DNA of 64,000 nt from DATHKG01 sp035489435 (GTDB lineage Bacteria > Bacteroidota > Bacteroidia > Chitinophagales > Chitinophagaceae): NCBI GenBank assembly GCA_035489435.1, contig DATHKG010000020.1; one strand, 5' to 3'. Shown here piece after piece: positions 1 to 8,190 of the stretch; within the stretch, counting starts at the first letter, position 1, and each line of letters starts with the position of its first letter. Below the pieces are notes generated by a model that was not told where the DNA came from, searched no databases, and was given only the letters and a program-made list of their open reading frames with translations. The translations under genes and the position numbers were made by a program.

Positions 1-17
1 CGACAACTGTGATGGGG

Positions 18-202
18 GTTGATTTCGCATAGCCAGGTTGAAACCCCGGGGGATGAATGATGCATTATGATTGAACGTTGAATCATCACAACCCCGGTGG
101 TGGATGATTTCGCGTAGCCCAGGGAGAAATCCCGGGATGATTTCGCGTTGTCCAGGGAGAAATCCCGGGATGATTTCGCATAGCCCAGGGTGAAACCCCG
201 GG
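18..202. repeat. 33-bp tandem palindromic repeat, four units
   Basis: Four copies of a 33-bp unit lie at 18-50, 103-136, 137-169 and 170-202. The last three are directly adjacent and the first is separated from them by about 52 bp of unrelated sequence. Each unit begins with a TGATTTCGC block and ends in an imperfect palindrome of the form CCCAGGG-(t/a)GAAA-(c/t)CCCGGG, so each could fold into a GC-rich hairpin. The units differ from each other at only a few positions. There are no spacers between the adjacent units and no neighbouring transposase within the window. The function is unknown. Confidence 0.85.
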
Positions 203-212
203 CTGGGCATGA

Positions 213-275
213 TTAGGAAAATATAGCTGAAATAAACAAGAGCACTAACACCAGGATCGCAAGTAGTTTTTTCAT
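213..275 (-). CDS. possible 20-residue hydrophobic peptide
   Basis: A 21-codon frame reads MKKLLAILVLVLLFISAIFS and stops. It resembles a bare signal peptide or a single membrane helix with a positively charged N-terminus. It lies downstream of lpdA on the same strand, beyond the lpdA terminator. No promoter box or ribosome binding site is evident. It may be a tiny membrane peptide, or the leftover signal peptide of a gene destroyed by the adjacent repeats. The evidence is weak. Confidence 0.25.
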   Translation of the reverse strand: MKKLLAILVLVLLFISAIFS

Positions 276-397
276 AGGTAACAGAACATTTCCATGAAAA
301 CGGAAGATAAATGCTATTGGTATTTCCGCCAGAAAAATTCTCTAAAAACTAATGATAAACCCCAATATATTGCTCGCAAAAAACTTATAAAAACAAA

Positions 398-421
398 TTC
401 CCCGCCTTTCAAGACGGGGAA
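398..421 (-). terminator. putative lpdA terminator hairpin
   Basis: The arms TTCCCCG (398-404) and CGGGGAA (415-421) enclose a 10-nt loop. Read on the minus strand the hairpin is followed by a T-rich run, and it lies about 95 bp past the lpdA stop codon. This fits a Rho-independent terminator. Confidence 0.6.
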
Positions 422-458
422 CCTAAAAAATATCTCTAATAACTCTAACTTCAAACAC

Positions 459-520
459 ACTCACCACTCACCACTTACCACTTAACTCATAACTCATCAC
501 TCATAATTCATAACTCATAA
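459..520. repeat. CATAACTCAT-type short repeat tract
   Basis: The tract is an array of near-identical 8-10 bp words (CTCACCACTCACCACTTA, then CTCATAACTCATCACTCATAA). It sits between lpdA and its terminator. The same words, in one orientation or the other, occur at 3276-3375, 22919-22966, 52897-52942 and 63231-63268, always in gene-free DNA. Confidence 0.7.
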
Positions 521-1918
521 ATGGATTGCTTCTCCATACGCCACTTCAATCGCGTCTTTAATTCCCTCGCTGATGGTTGGGTGCGGATGGATGCTGTTGA
601 GTACTTCATGATATGTGGTTTCAAGTTTGCGTGCGGTAACAGTCTGGACGATTATCTCCGTTACATTGTAACCAATCATATGTGTACCCAGCCATTCGCC
701 GTATTTTGCGTCAAAGATTACTTTCACAAAACCTTCGGTATGCCCGGCTGCTGAAGCCTTTCCGGATGCGCTCATCGGAAACTTACCAACCTTCACTTCA
801 TAACCGGCATCCTTAGCCTGTTTTTCTGTATAGCCAACTGAAGCAACTTCCGGACTACAGTAAGTACATCCGGGAACATTGTTGTAATCAAGTGCTTCAG
901 GTTGGTGAGCATGCTTCTTTTCAGCATAAGCGATTGCTTCAACACAAATAATTCCTTCCTTCGAAGCAACATGTGCCAGTGCCTGACCGGGAGCGCAATC
1001 TCCGATGGAATAAAATCCCTCCACGTTGGTTTTATAAAATTTATCAACGGCAACACGTCCTTTATCGGTTTTGATGCCGAGCGTTTCAAGTCCGATGTTT
1101 TCAATGTTAGCACTAACACCAACTGCGCTCAATACCACTTCTGCTTCAAGAACAATTTCACCATTTGGTGTTTTCACTTTTGCTTTAACGCCATTGCCTG
1201 AAGTGTCAAGGCTAAGTACTTCAGAGCTGGTTAACACTTCGATCCCTGATTTTTTCAGGTTCTTTTCAAGTTCTTTTGAAATGTCTTCATCTTCAACAGG
1301 AACCACCCTTGGCAAAAATTCAACAATGGTAACTTTTGTCCCCATGCTGTTATAAAAATATCCGAATTCAACACCAATAGCACCACTTCCAACAACTATC
1401 ATGCTTTTAGGCAGGGATGGTAAAGACATGGCCTCGCGGTAACCTATTACTTTTTTGCCATCTTGTTTAAGATTTGGCAACTCACGGCTACGGGCACCTG
1501 TAGCAATGATAATGTGTTTGCCTTCAACCAGCTGGGTTTTTCCATCTGCCGCGGTCACTTCAATTTGTCCTTTAGCTTTAAGTACACCAGTACCCATCAC
1601 CACATCAATCTTGTTTTTCTTCATCAGGAACTGGACGCCCCGGCTCATTTTATCAGCCACACCACGGCTGCGTTTGATCACCGCTTCAAAATTTGGCTGG
1701 CCACTAGCCTCAATACCAAAATCCTTAGAGTGTTTTATATAGTCAAAAACCTGGGCACTTTTCAAAAGAGCCTTTGTCGGTATACAACCCCAGTTGAGAC
1801 AAACACCGCCGAGACTTTCTTTTTCAATGATAGCTGTTTTGAAACCCAGCTGCGAAGCTCGGATTGCTGCCACATAACCACCGGGACCGCTGCCAAGAAC
1901 AATTACATCGTAGGCCAT
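515..1918 (-). CDS. lpdA: dihydrolipoyl dehydrogenase (E3)
   Basis: This is the flavoprotein that reoxidises dihydrolipoamide with NAD+ in the pyruvate and 2-oxoglutarate dehydrogenase complexes and the glycine cleavage system. The 467 residues match the family length. An FAD-binding GSGPGG motif is at residues 9-14. The redox-active disulfide is C40 and C45 within GGVCLNWGC. A second dinucleotide-binding motif, VGSGAIGVE, is mid-protein, and the C-terminal HPHPTISE segment carries the catalytic His446/Glu451 dyad. No E1 or E2 gene is adjacent, so it probably serves several complexes. The ATG start puts the FAD motif right at the N-terminus, as is normal. The identification is firm. Confidence 0.97.
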   Translation of the reverse strand: MAYDVIVLGSGPGGYVAAIRASQLGFKTAIIEKESLGGVCLNWGCIPTKALLKSAQVFDYIKHSKDFGIEASGQPNFEAVIKRSRGVADKMSRGVQFLMKKNKIDVVMGTGVLKAKGQIEVTAADGKTQLVEGKHIIIATGARSRELPNLKQDGKKVIGYREAMSLPSLPKSMIVVGSGAIGVEFGYFYNSMGTKVTIVEFLPRVVPVEDEDISKELEKNLKKSGIEVLTSSEVLSLDTSGNGVKAKVKTPNGEIVLEAEVVLSAVGVSANIENIGLETLGIKTDKGRVAVDKFYKTNVEGFYSIGDCAPGQALAHVASKEGIICVEAIAYAEKKHAHQPEALDYNNVPGCTYCSPEVASVGYTEKQAKDAGYEVKVGKFPMSASGKASAAGHTEGFVKVIFDAKYGEWLGTHMIGYNVTEIIVQTVTARKLETTYHEVLNSIHPHPTISEGIKDAIEVAYGEAIHL

Positions 1919-2126
1919 ATTAATTTATTGATTTAATGTTTAGATGATGATTCATTCTGAAAATAAACGATTTGCGAAACTACTTCACATCGGGGAATTA
2001 GCCAAAACTCAACCGTTGGTGAAAGTCCTGCAATAAAACAGTAAAACGAGGCTTTTGTTCGCAAGTCATCTGCGCTGAATACCGCAGCTTAGGCCAAATC
2101 ATTATATTCACTGAAAAATACTGCTT

Positions 2127-3275
2127 ATGCTGAAGTTCCTGCGGATGCTTGCAATTATATTGGTGAGTTTGATTGCCCTGATTTCAATTTTCGCGCTGGT
2201 ATCAGGCAAAACTTACCTGTTTAAGGCTGTAGCTTACAACTTTGCAGATATTGACGATTATACTATTTTCCCCAATAACACGGTGAGCACTGGCAATCCA
2301 CAGCCACTCCTTGTTTCAGCAGATCTTAATAAAACAAAACTGCCGCCGGATCTTGATAGTCTACTTAGAAAGCTCGAAACAGTTTCATTCCTGGTTATTA
2401 AAAATGACCAGGTAATAATGGAACATTACTGGGACGGTTATAGCGATTCCTCTTTGTCAAATTCTTTTTCAATGGCAAAAAGCATTACCAGCCTCCTCAT
2501 TGGTACTGCCATTAAAGATGGCCTTATTGGTTCTGTAAATGATCCTGTAGGTAAATACCTGCCGGAATTTAATGAGGGCAGAAAAAAGGAGCTTAAGATT
2601 GTTGACCTGCTTACCATGAGTAGTGGAAGCGACTGGGATGAATCCTATGCAAATCCTTTATCTGTAACAACTGAAATCTATTATGGCGATCACGCCAATG
2701 AAACAGCAGCCAGCGTAAACATCGTGAAGACACCGGGATCTGAACATAATTATAAGTCGGGGGACACGCAGTTACTTGGTATGATCATTGAAAAAGTAAC
2801 CGGAAAGTCTCTCAGCAGTTATGCCTCCGAAAAGTTATGGAAGCCACTTGGCGCTGAACATCCGGCGCTATGGAGCGCAGACAAAGAAGGTGGTAACGAA
2901 AAAGCTTATTGTTGCTTCAATTCAAATGCACGTGATTTTGCCCGTATTGGCCTGATGATGCTGGACAGTGGCAGATGGAAGGGTAATGAAATCATCAGCA
3001 GGGATTATTTTGAAGCTTCGGTTAAGCCATGTATGATCCCTGATGAAAAAGGAAATGCCTGTAATTATTATGGCTACCAATGGTGGATCTATCCCGATGA
3101 AGAAAGGATATTCTATGCAAGAGGTATCCTGGGCCAGTACATCATAGTAATACCTTCAAAAAAGGTAGTAATGGTAAGGCTTGGTAAAAAAAGATCTTCC
3201 AAAAGAATCAATAATACCTTCGAAGAAGTTGATCAGATGATTAATTTTGCAAAAAAACATTTAAGAGAATTATGA
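2127..3275 (+). CDS. serine hydrolase of the beta-lactamase (class C / esterase) family
   Basis: The 382-residue protein has a single N-terminal membrane anchor (about residues 6-26) and then a periplasmic hydrolase domain. The nucleophile motif S-x-x-K is S115-M-A-K118 in the context SFSMAKSITSLL. The expected second motif appears as Y-K-S in HNYKSGDTQLLG, and the third-motif region lies near ARGILGQYI. These are hallmarks of the class C beta-lactamase, DD-peptidase and esterase fold (Pfam Beta-lactamase). Most bacterial members are esterases or peptidases of unknown substrate, so antibiotic resistance should not be assumed. It stands alone between lpdA, which is divergent, and bshB1. Confidence 0.85.
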   Translation: MLKFLRMLAIILVSLIALISIFALVSGKTYLFKAVAYNFADIDDYTIFPNNTVSTGNPQPLLVSADLNKTKLPPDLDSLLRKLETVSFLVIKNDQVIMEHYWDGYSDSSLSNSFSMAKSITSLLIGTAIKDGLIGSVNDPVGKYLPEFNEGRKKELKIVDLLTMSSGSDWDESYANPLSVTTEIYYGDHANETAASVNIVKTPGSEHNYKSGDTQLLGMIIEKVTGKSLSSYASEKLWKPLGAEHPALWSADKEGGNEKAYCCFNSNARDFARIGLMMLDSGRWKGNEIISRDYFEASVKPCMIPDEKGNACNYYGYQWWIYPDEERIFYARGILGQYIIVIPSKKVVMVRLGKKRSSKRINNTFEEVDQMINFAKKHLREL

Positions 3276-3375
3276 ATTAAGAGTTATGAATTATGAAACC
3301 AGTTATGAAATGATTAATTAATTCATAACTCCTGATTTCTAAACTCCTTTCATAATTCATAACTCATAATTCATA
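3276..3375. repeat. GAGTTATGA/CATAACTC short repeat tract
   Basis: GAGTTATGAATTATGA words sit on the left and their inverted counterpart CATAATTCATAACTCATAAT on the right, so the whole spacer between the serine hydrolase and bshB1 could fold into a long AT-rich stem. It belongs to the same word family as the other tracts in this window. Confidence 0.65.
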
Positions 3376-3406
3376 ATTTTTTTAAACAATTCAAGATAAA
3401 TAAGAC

Positions 3407-4144
3407 ATGAAACTGGACATACTGGCCATAGGCGTTCATCCTGATGATGTAGAACTGGGGTGTTCGGGCACTATAATCAATGAAATAAGGCTTGGGAAAA
3501 AAGTTGGGATCGTTGATCTTACACAGGGGGAACTTGGAACCCGTGGCTCTATTGAAACAAGATATGCAGAAGCTGCTGCTGCAGCAAAGACCATGGGTGT
3601 GAGTATAAGGGAGAACCTGAAATTCAGGGATGGTTTTTTTAAAAACGATGAAGAACATGTTCTGAAACTGATAGCAGCGATCCGGAAATATCAGCCTGAT
3701 GTAATACTGGGGAATGTGCTGGATGATCGTCACCCGGATCATGGAAGAGCCGGACACCTTATTGCTGATGCAGCATACCTGTCAGGCCTGGTAAAAATCG
3801 AAACGCGTAACGAATCGGGACGGTTGCAGGAAAAATGGCGGCCAAAGATTGTCTTGCATTATATTCAGGACTGGTATCATGAACCAGATCTGCTGATCGA
3901 TATCAGTGATGTGTTTGAACAAAGAATGAAGGCAATAGAGGCATATTCAACACAGTTCTTTAATTCGGAAGGAGACCAGGATGGGCCCGTAACCTATATC
4001 TCAACACCTGATTTCCTGGACAGTGTTATCGCAAGAGCAAGAATGCTGGGCAAAAGACTTGGAGTAAAATATGCAGAAGGATTTATCAGCCAGAAAAAGA
4101 TCGGCATCAAATCGCTTGATTCAATTATACAGGTTGAAACCTGA
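3407..4144 (+). CDS. bshB1: N-acetylglucosaminyl-malate deacetylase, bacillithiol synthesis
   Basis: This is a LmbE/PIG-L family zinc deacetylase of 245 residues. The metal-binding motif is H11-P-D-D14 in AIGVHPDDVELGCSGT, and a second motif, DDRHPDHGRAGH, supplies the conserved H109/H112. The length and the VELGCSGT context match BshB1, which removes the acetyl group from GlcNAc-malate to give GlcN-malate before cysteine is added to form bacillithiol, the low-molecular-weight thiol of many Bacteroidota. The bshA and bshC genes are not in the window. The family is firm and the specific bacillithiol role is inferred from overall similarity. Confidence 0.88.
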   Translation: MKLDILAIGVHPDDVELGCSGTIINEIRLGKKVGIVDLTQGELGTRGSIETRYAEAAAAAKTMGVSIRENLKFRDGFFKNDEEHVLKLIAAIRKYQPDVILGNVLDDRHPDHGRAGHLIADAAYLSGLVKIETRNESGRLQEKWRPKIVLHYIQDWYHEPDLLIDISDVFEQRMKAIEAYSTQFFNSEGDQDGPVTYISTPDFLDSVIARARMLGKRLGVKYAEGFISQKKIGIKSLDSIIQVET

Positions 4145-4160
4145 ATCTATAAAGGTTTTA

Positions 4161-4197
4161 AATCCTGGAACTGACTAATATAAACCCTGGAACTGAC
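4161..4197. repeat. 15-bp tandem duplication after bshB1
   Basis: The word CCTGGAACTGAC occurs twice, within 4161-4175 and 4182-4197, just after the bshB1 stop codon. It is one of several post-stop tandem duplications in this window. Confidence 0.6.
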
Positions 4198-4350
4198 TCT
4201 TAAAGTTTTTGAAATTCCTGAAACAATAGACTGTTCTCAGCGTTTTATCAAAAACGAAGCTATTTAAGGGTTTTTCAGTAAGAAACCTTAAATTAATGTA
4301 AGGGTTCTTCAATCTTACACTATTCTGACTTAAATGCAGGCGGATAAGCG

Positions 4351-4358
4351 TAGATTTG
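4351..4358 (+). promoter_or_regulatory. -7 promoter box for the desaturase
   Basis: TAGATTTG matches the Bacteroidota sigma-A -7 consensus TAnnTTTG. It lies 48 bp upstream of the desaturase start. The -33 element is not clear. Confidence 0.55.
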
Positions 4359-4405
4359 CGTCTGTTTATCAACTTTGTAATTGTCCAAAAATTTAATTTT
4401 CTAAT

Positions 4406-5473
4406 ATGATAATGCCAAAATTCTCTTCAGTTCCTACTTCATTTCATGGCGAACTGAAAAAGAGAATATCTGCGTATTTCCAGGAATCAGGTAAACCTTC
4501 TACCGGCAACTTTCACCTTTACTTCAAAGCGATCGTACTTGTTTTAGGTCTTATCGGTACCTATATTCACCTGGTATTCTTCACGCCGCCCGTTTGGCTG
4601 GCGTTGATTGAATGCATTGCACTCGGCGGCTTCACAGCTGCCATCGGTTTTAACGTGATGCATGATGGCGGGCATGGAAGCTTCAGCCGTTACAAATGGG
4701 TGAATGACCTCGCTGCATTGTCACTCAATTTTCTTGGTGCAAATATTTTTATGTGGAAAACAAAACACAATGTAATCCACCACGCATATACAAACGTTGA
4801 CGGCCTTGATGATGATATTGACGCGAAACCATTCCTTCGTTTGTGCGACACTCAGAAATTCTACAAGATTCATAAATATCAACACCTCTATTTTTGGGCG
4901 GCTTATTCTTTACTGTACCTGTACTGGATCTTTGTTACAGATTACAAAAAGTACTTCCTGAAAAGAGTTGGAAGCGTGCCTTTGAAAAAGATGACACGTA
5001 TGGATCATATTTCATTCTGGGCCTTCAAAGTGTTGCACCTGCTCCTTTTCGTGGCATTACCGATAGCAGTGGTTGGAGTTGGTAATTGGGCGATAGGCTT
5101 CCTGGTTTATGGATTGTTTTCAGGTTTCATCTTAAGTATTGTGTTCCAGTTAGCTCATACAGTTGAACACACACATTTCCCGATGCCAGATGAAAAAACA
5201 GGCAGACTTGAAGATGAGTGGGCTGTGCACCAGATTAAAACAACCGCGAATTTCGCAACAGGTAACAAGGTTATCTGCTGGCTGGTTGGCGGATTGAATT
5301 TCCAGGTTGAACATCATCTTTTCCCAAAGATTTCCCACGTACATTATCCTGCTATCAGCAAGATCATCAAACAGGCTTGCCAGGAATACGGTATAAACTA
5401 TATTGAATATCCACGTATGCGCCTTGCAGTTGCATCGCATGTGGCATATCTCAGGCAGATGGGGCAGAATTAA
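4406..5473 (+). CDS. membrane fatty acid desaturase
   Basis: This is an integral-membrane di-iron desaturase of 355 residues that introduces a double bond into an acyl chain. The three histidine boxes are visible: H86-DGG-H90, H121-NVI-H125-H126, and Q300-VE-H303-H304 near the C-terminus. Hydrophobic stretches at about 40-60, 68-84, 160-180 and 205-245 are the membrane segments, with the boxes facing the cytosol. The HDGGH and QVEHHLFP boxes resemble the acyl-lipid/acyl-CoA (linoleoyl-CoA-like) subgroup rather than simple delta-9 enzymes, but regiospecificity cannot be read from sequence. A second ATG two codons in (4412) is an equally good start. It is a single gene with its own promoter and terminator. 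Confidence 0.92.
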   Translation: MIMPKFSSVPTSFHGELKKRISAYFQESGKPSTGNFHLYFKAIVLVLGLIGTYIHLVFFTPPVWLALIECIALGGFTAAIGFNVMHDGGHGSFSRYKWVNDLAALSLNFLGANIFMWKTKHNVIHHAYTNVDGLDDDIDAKPFLRLCDTQKFYKIHKYQHLYFWAAYSLLYLYWIFVTDYKKYFLKRVGSVPLKKMTRMDHISFWAFKVLHLLLFVALPIAVVGVGNWAIGFLVYGLFSGFILSIVFQLAHTVEHTHFPMPDEKTGRLEDEWAVHQIKTTANFATGNKVICWLVGGLNFQVEHHLFPKISHVHYPAISKIIKQACQEYGINYIEYPRMRLAVASHVAYLRQMGQN

Positions 5474-5474
5474 T

Positions 5475-5514
5475 AATTTGCTCTTCTGATAAAGAATTTG
5501 CTCTCTGAATAAAG
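5475..5514. repeat. 20-bp direct duplication after the desaturase
   Basis: Two adjacent 20-bp units, 5475-5494 and 5495-5514, share AATTTGCTCT and TAAAG with a small internal rearrangement. They lie directly after the stop codon and before the terminator. Confidence 0.6.
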
Positions 5515-5556
5515 CCCGGATAAAAGGATAATTTTTTAACCTTTTATCCGGGCTTT
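5514..5556 (+). terminator. terminator after the desaturase
   Basis: Perfect 14-bp arms, GCCCGGATAAAAGG (5514-5527) and its complement (5540-5553), flank a 12-nt loop. The stem is preceded by AAA and followed by TTTT, so it could act in both directions. Confidence 0.85.
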
Positions 5557-5594
5557 TACTTGAACAGATCTCAGTTTCATAAGCAGAAAATGTG

Positions 5595-5602
5595 TAATTT
5601 TG
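5595..5602 (+). promoter_or_regulatory. -7 promoter box for aguB
   Basis: TAATTTTG matches TAnnTTTG and is followed by CGCC. It lies 94 bp upstream of the aguB start, leaving a leader of roughly 85-90 nt. Confidence 0.5.
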
Positions 5603-5695
5603 CGCCGTTTCTGAGCACCGGTTTCCGTTAATATAGAGCGCTGACAGTCTGCTTATCGAAATCACTTTTTTCCCAAGGTTTAAAAGGTTTGAATT

Positions 5696-6565
5696 ATGGT
5701 TAAAATAGGAATGGTCCAGATGAGTTGTACCAGCGAAAAGTCGGAAAACCTGGCTAAAGCTGTTGCCAAGGTTAGGGAAGCAGCATCCAGAGGTGCGCAG
5801 ATTATCTGTTTACAGGAGCTGTTTACATCCCTGTATTTCTGTGATGTGGAAGATTATGAATATTTCAACCTGGCAGAACCAATTCCCGGGCCATCTACTG
5901 AAACCCTCAGTACGGTAGCGGCAGAACTGGATGTTGTGATCATTGCCTCACTATTCGAGAAAAGAGCCCAGGGATTGTATCATAATACAACTGCAGTGAT
6001 TGATGCTGACGGTAAATATCTTGGTAAATACCGCAAGATGCATATCCCGGATGATCCGGCTTATTACGAAAAGTTTTATTTCACGCCAGGCGATCTTGGT
6101 TACAAAGTCTGGAAAACCAAATATGCTACATTCGGAGTGCTGATCTGTTGGGATCAATGGTATCCCGAGGCAGCTCGAATTACCTCCCTGATGGGTGCGG
6201 AGATCCTGTTTTATCCGACAGCTATTGGCTGGGCAACTTCCCAGGATGAAGCCACTAATACGGAACAATACAATGCCTGGCAGACGATCCAGCGGAGTCA
6301 TGCGGTGGCAAACGGAGTTCATGTGGTGAGTGTGAACAGGGTAGGATTTGAGCAGGAAGGTGCTATGAAATTCTGGGGAGGATCGTTTATCTGTAATCCT
6401 TTCGGAACTGTGCTTTACCGTGCTTCTCATGACCAGGAGGAAGTGATGGTGGAGGAGATAGACCTATCAAAAACGGATCGGTACCGTACACATTGGCCAT
6501 TTCTGCGCGACAGAAGGATAGATTCATACGATCAGATCACGAAAAGGTATATCGACCAGGAGTAA
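5696..6565 (+). CDS. aguB: N-carbamoylputrescine amidase (carbon-nitrogen hydrolase)
   Basis: This is a nitrilase-superfamily amidohydrolase of 289 residues. The catalytic triad is E41 (CLQELF), K114 (YRKMHIP) and C151 (LICWDQWYPE). The motifs HIPDDPAYYEKFYF and CWDQWYPEAAR are typical of N-carbamoylputrescine amidase, which releases putrescine, CO2 and ammonia in the arginine-decarboxylase route to polyamines. In many Bacteroidota the partner agmatine deiminase (aguA) lies next door. Here it does not, so the substrate assignment rests on sequence alone. It has its own promoter and is followed by a tandem-repeat spacer. Confidence 0.88.
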   Translation: MVKIGMVQMSCTSEKSENLAKAVAKVREAASRGAQIICLQELFTSLYFCDVEDYEYFNLAEPIPGPSTETLSTVAAELDVVIIASLFEKRAQGLYHNTTAVIDADGKYLGKYRKMHIPDDPAYYEKFYFTPGDLGYKVWKTKYATFGVLICWDQWYPEAARITSLMGAEILFYPTAIGWATSQDEATNTEQYNAWQTIQRSHAVANGVHVVSVNRVGFEQEGAMKFWGGSFICNPFGTVLYRASHDQEEVMVEEIDLSKTDRYRTHWPFLRDRRIDSYDQITKRYIDQE

Positions 6566-6575
6566 TTCTATCAAC

Positions 6576-6726
6576 AGGTTAATTTCCAGCAAAGATTAAC
6601 ATAGGCAAAGGTTAGCATCCAGCAATGGTTAACATGAGGCAACGGTTAGCATCTGGCAAAGGTTAACTTGAAGCAAAGGTTAGTATCTGGCAAAGGTTAA
6701 CTTCAGGGAAGGTTAGCATCTGGCCA
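6576..6726. repeat. minisatellite of about 18 bp, some eight units
   Basis: The spacer after aguB consists of imperfect head-to-tail units built around GGCAAAGGTTAACATC or GGTTAGCATC. Alternate units carry TTAAC or TTAGC, which suggests a higher-order dimer of about 36 bp. No coding frame is supported. Confidence 0.75.
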
Positions 6727-6828
6727 GGTGAATTCACAGTCAGGAACAGCCGAATACTTGTGTGTTTTGACCTGCTGGCGGGATTTTTGCAAAAAATCCT
6801 TAATTTGATAGTCTAAAACATTTCTTAT

Positions 6829-7227
6829 ATGATCAAGTTGAGCGATTTAAAGGCGGGAGATATTGTAATGGCCGAATACGAGGGCCAGCAGTGGGAGGGC
6901 GTAGTGAAAGAGCTGAATAGGGAGGATAAAGAGATTTGTGTAGAAACATCGGTGCAGGAGTTCTGGTTTAAACCGGAGGAAGTGTACCCGATTGTTCTGG
7001 ATGAAGCGCAGCTGATTAAACTGGGCTTTGAAAAACAGGAAAACGGTGACGGTTCCGTAAAATATAGCAAGAATTCATTCAGGATTCATTTGCCTAAAAA
7101 AGACGATTTCAGTAATATCGAAATCTGGTGGAGGGAGGATAAGCGAAGATTGCACCAGGCCATTTATGTGCATGAACTACAGAATCATTATCTCTCCATG
7201 ACAAAAGTAGAGCTAAACCCAGCCTGA
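6829..7227 (+). CDS. conserved hypothetical protein, SH3-like N-terminus
   Basis: The 132-residue soluble protein has no signal peptide. The N-terminal 55 residues (LKAGDIVMAEYEGQQWEGVV and following) read like a small KOW/SH3-type beta barrel. The C-terminal half is charged, with a conserved-looking EIWWREDKRR segment and a final HELQNHYLSM. I do not recognise a named family. It lies immediately upstream of the infA operon on the same strand, but a hairpin and a separate promoter lie between them. Similarly sized proteins of unknown role occur in related genomes, from memory only. Codon use looks normal and the gene is probably real. Confidence 0.7.
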   Translation: MIKLSDLKAGDIVMAEYEGQQWEGVVKELNREDKEICVETSVQEFWFKPEEVYPIVLDEAQLIKLGFEKQENGDGSVKYSKNSFRIHLPKKDDFSNIEIWWREDKRRLHQAIYVHELQNHYLSMTKVELNPA

Positions 7228-7263
7228 AAACGACGGTTTTAAGCGATATCAGCGGAAAATAGG

Positions 7264-7304
7264 GGACTTTTTACTTCAAAAGGTAAAAAGATCCTAATTT
7301 TTTC
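7264..7304 (+). terminator. hairpin between the unknown gene and infA
   Basis: CTTTTTAC (7267-7274) pairs exactly with GTAAAAAG (7283-7290), and GGA/TCC extend the stem around a one-base bulge. A run of seven T follows. It probably ends transcription of the upstream gene. Confidence 0.6.
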
Positions 7305-7324
7305 TTATTTCCCGCTGAATATCC

Positions 7325-7332
7325 TATCTTTG
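7325..7332 (+). promoter_or_regulatory. -7 promoter box for infA
   Basis: TATCTTTG matches TAnnTTTG, with GC following. It ends 16 bp before the infA ATG, so the leader would be only about 10 nt. The -33 region is the T-rich tract of the upstream hairpin. Confidence 0.65.
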
Positions 7333-7348
7333 CGCTCCGAAAAATAGT

Positions 7349-7567
7349 ATGGGTAAACAACCACTTATAAAACAGGATGGATCAATCATCGAAGCCCTTT
7401 CCAATGCAATGTTCAGGGTTAAGCTGGAAAATGGTCATGAAATATTGGCAACAATTTCAGGGAAGATGAGAATGAATTATATCAGGATTTTGCCTGGTGA
7501 TAAAGTGGGAGTGGAGATGAGCCCTTATGATTTGACCAGGGGAAGGATCATTTTCAGGTATAAATAA
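7349..7567 (+). CDS. infA: translation initiation factor IF-1
   Basis: The 72-residue protein is a single S1-like OB fold and matches the length of IF-1. Recognisable segments are KQDGSIIEALSNAMFRVKLENG near the start and MRMNYIRILPGDKVGVEMSPYDLTRGRI at the end. It binds the ribosomal A site during initiation. It heads the visible part of the distal ribosomal-protein cluster, in the usual order infA-rpmJ-rpsM-rpsK-rpsD-rpoA-rplQ. The upstream secY and map genes are not adjacent here, and a promoter sits directly before it. Confidence 0.98.
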   Translation: MGKQPLIKQDGSIIEALSNAMFRVKLENGHEILATISGKMRMNYIRILPGDKVGVEMSPYDLTRGRIIFRYK

Positions 7568-7585
7568 TAGTTTAAAACAGATATT

Positions 7586-7702
7586 ATGAAAGTTCGTGCA
7601 TCTATTAAAAAGCGCAGCGCTGATTGCAAAATCGTTCGCAGGAAGGGTATTTTGTATGTAATCAACAAAAAGAACCCAAGATTCAAACAAAGACAAGGAT
7701 AA
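7586..7702 (+). CDS. rpmJ: ribosomal protein bL36
   Basis: A 38-codon frame starts MKVRASIKKRSADCKIVRRK and ends KNPRFKQRQG. This is the full-length L36 pattern. The protein belongs to the large subunit near the peptidyl transferase and GTPase regions. Only one of the four zinc-ligand cysteines (C14) is evident. The CxxC partners and the terminal His/Cys are replaced, so this is the zinc-independent (C-minus) form. It lies 18 bp after infA and is shorter than most gene-finding cut-offs. Confidence 0.96.
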   Translation: MKVRASIKKRSADCKIVRRKGILYVINKKNPRFKQRQG

Positions 7703-7795
7703 GATAGAAACCGGATTGTCAATTGTAATTGCATCTATGTCCTTTATCAATTGTGGTTACAATTGAAATTCAAAATATAAAAACAAAAATAAACT

Positions 7796-8176
7796 ATGGC
7801 TCGTATTGCCGGTGTAGACTTACCAAAAACTAAAAGAGGCGAAATAGGCCTTACTTATATCTTTGGCATTGGCCTCACAACTGCTCAGTATATACTGAAC
7901 AAAGCTGGGATAGATGTTAATAAGAAAGTAAATGAATGGAATGATGATGAGCTGAATGCTATCCGTACCATCATCACGAATGAATTTAAGGTTGAAGGTC
8001 AGCTTCGTTCTGAAGTTCAGATGAGCATCAAGCGTTTGCTTGATATCGCCTGCTACCGTGGTCTCCGTCATCGTAAAGGTTTGCCGGTTCGTGGACAACG
8101 TACACGTACCAACAGCCGTACCCGTAAAGGTAAACGTAAGACAGTTGCCGGTAAGAAGAAAGCCGCCAAGAAATAG
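7796..8176 (+). CDS. rpsM: ribosomal protein uS13
   Basis: The 126-residue small-subunit head protein contacts the P-site tRNA and bridges to the large subunit. It begins ARIAGVDLPKTKRGEIGLTY and contains the GLRHRKGLPVRGQRTRTNSR signature, followed by a lysine-rich tail ending GKKKAAKK. It is 93 bp downstream of rpmJ. The 158-bp spacer that follows, before rpsK, is unusually long and structured (described separately). Confidence 0.98.
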   Translation: MARIAGVDLPKTKRGEIGLTYIFGIGLTTAQYILNKAGIDVNKKVNEWNDDELNAIRTIITNEFKVEGQLRSEVQMSIKRLLDIACYRGLRHRKGLPVRGQRTRTNSRTRKGKRKTVAGKKKAAKK

Positions 8177-8190
8177 TAAATAAAAATATT

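Noticed and set aside
18..202. A CRISPR array
   Set aside because: The three adjacent units touch each other without unique spacers, and no cas gene is visible.
294..485. A 63-residue protein from the left edge
   Set aside because: The frame crosses the lpdA terminator and repeat words, and has low-complexity Asn/Lys/His composition.
2127..3275. An antibiotic-resistance beta-lactamase
   Set aside because: The motifs define the broad serine hydrolase family; the membrane anchor and altered second motif do not point to beta-lactam hydrolysis.
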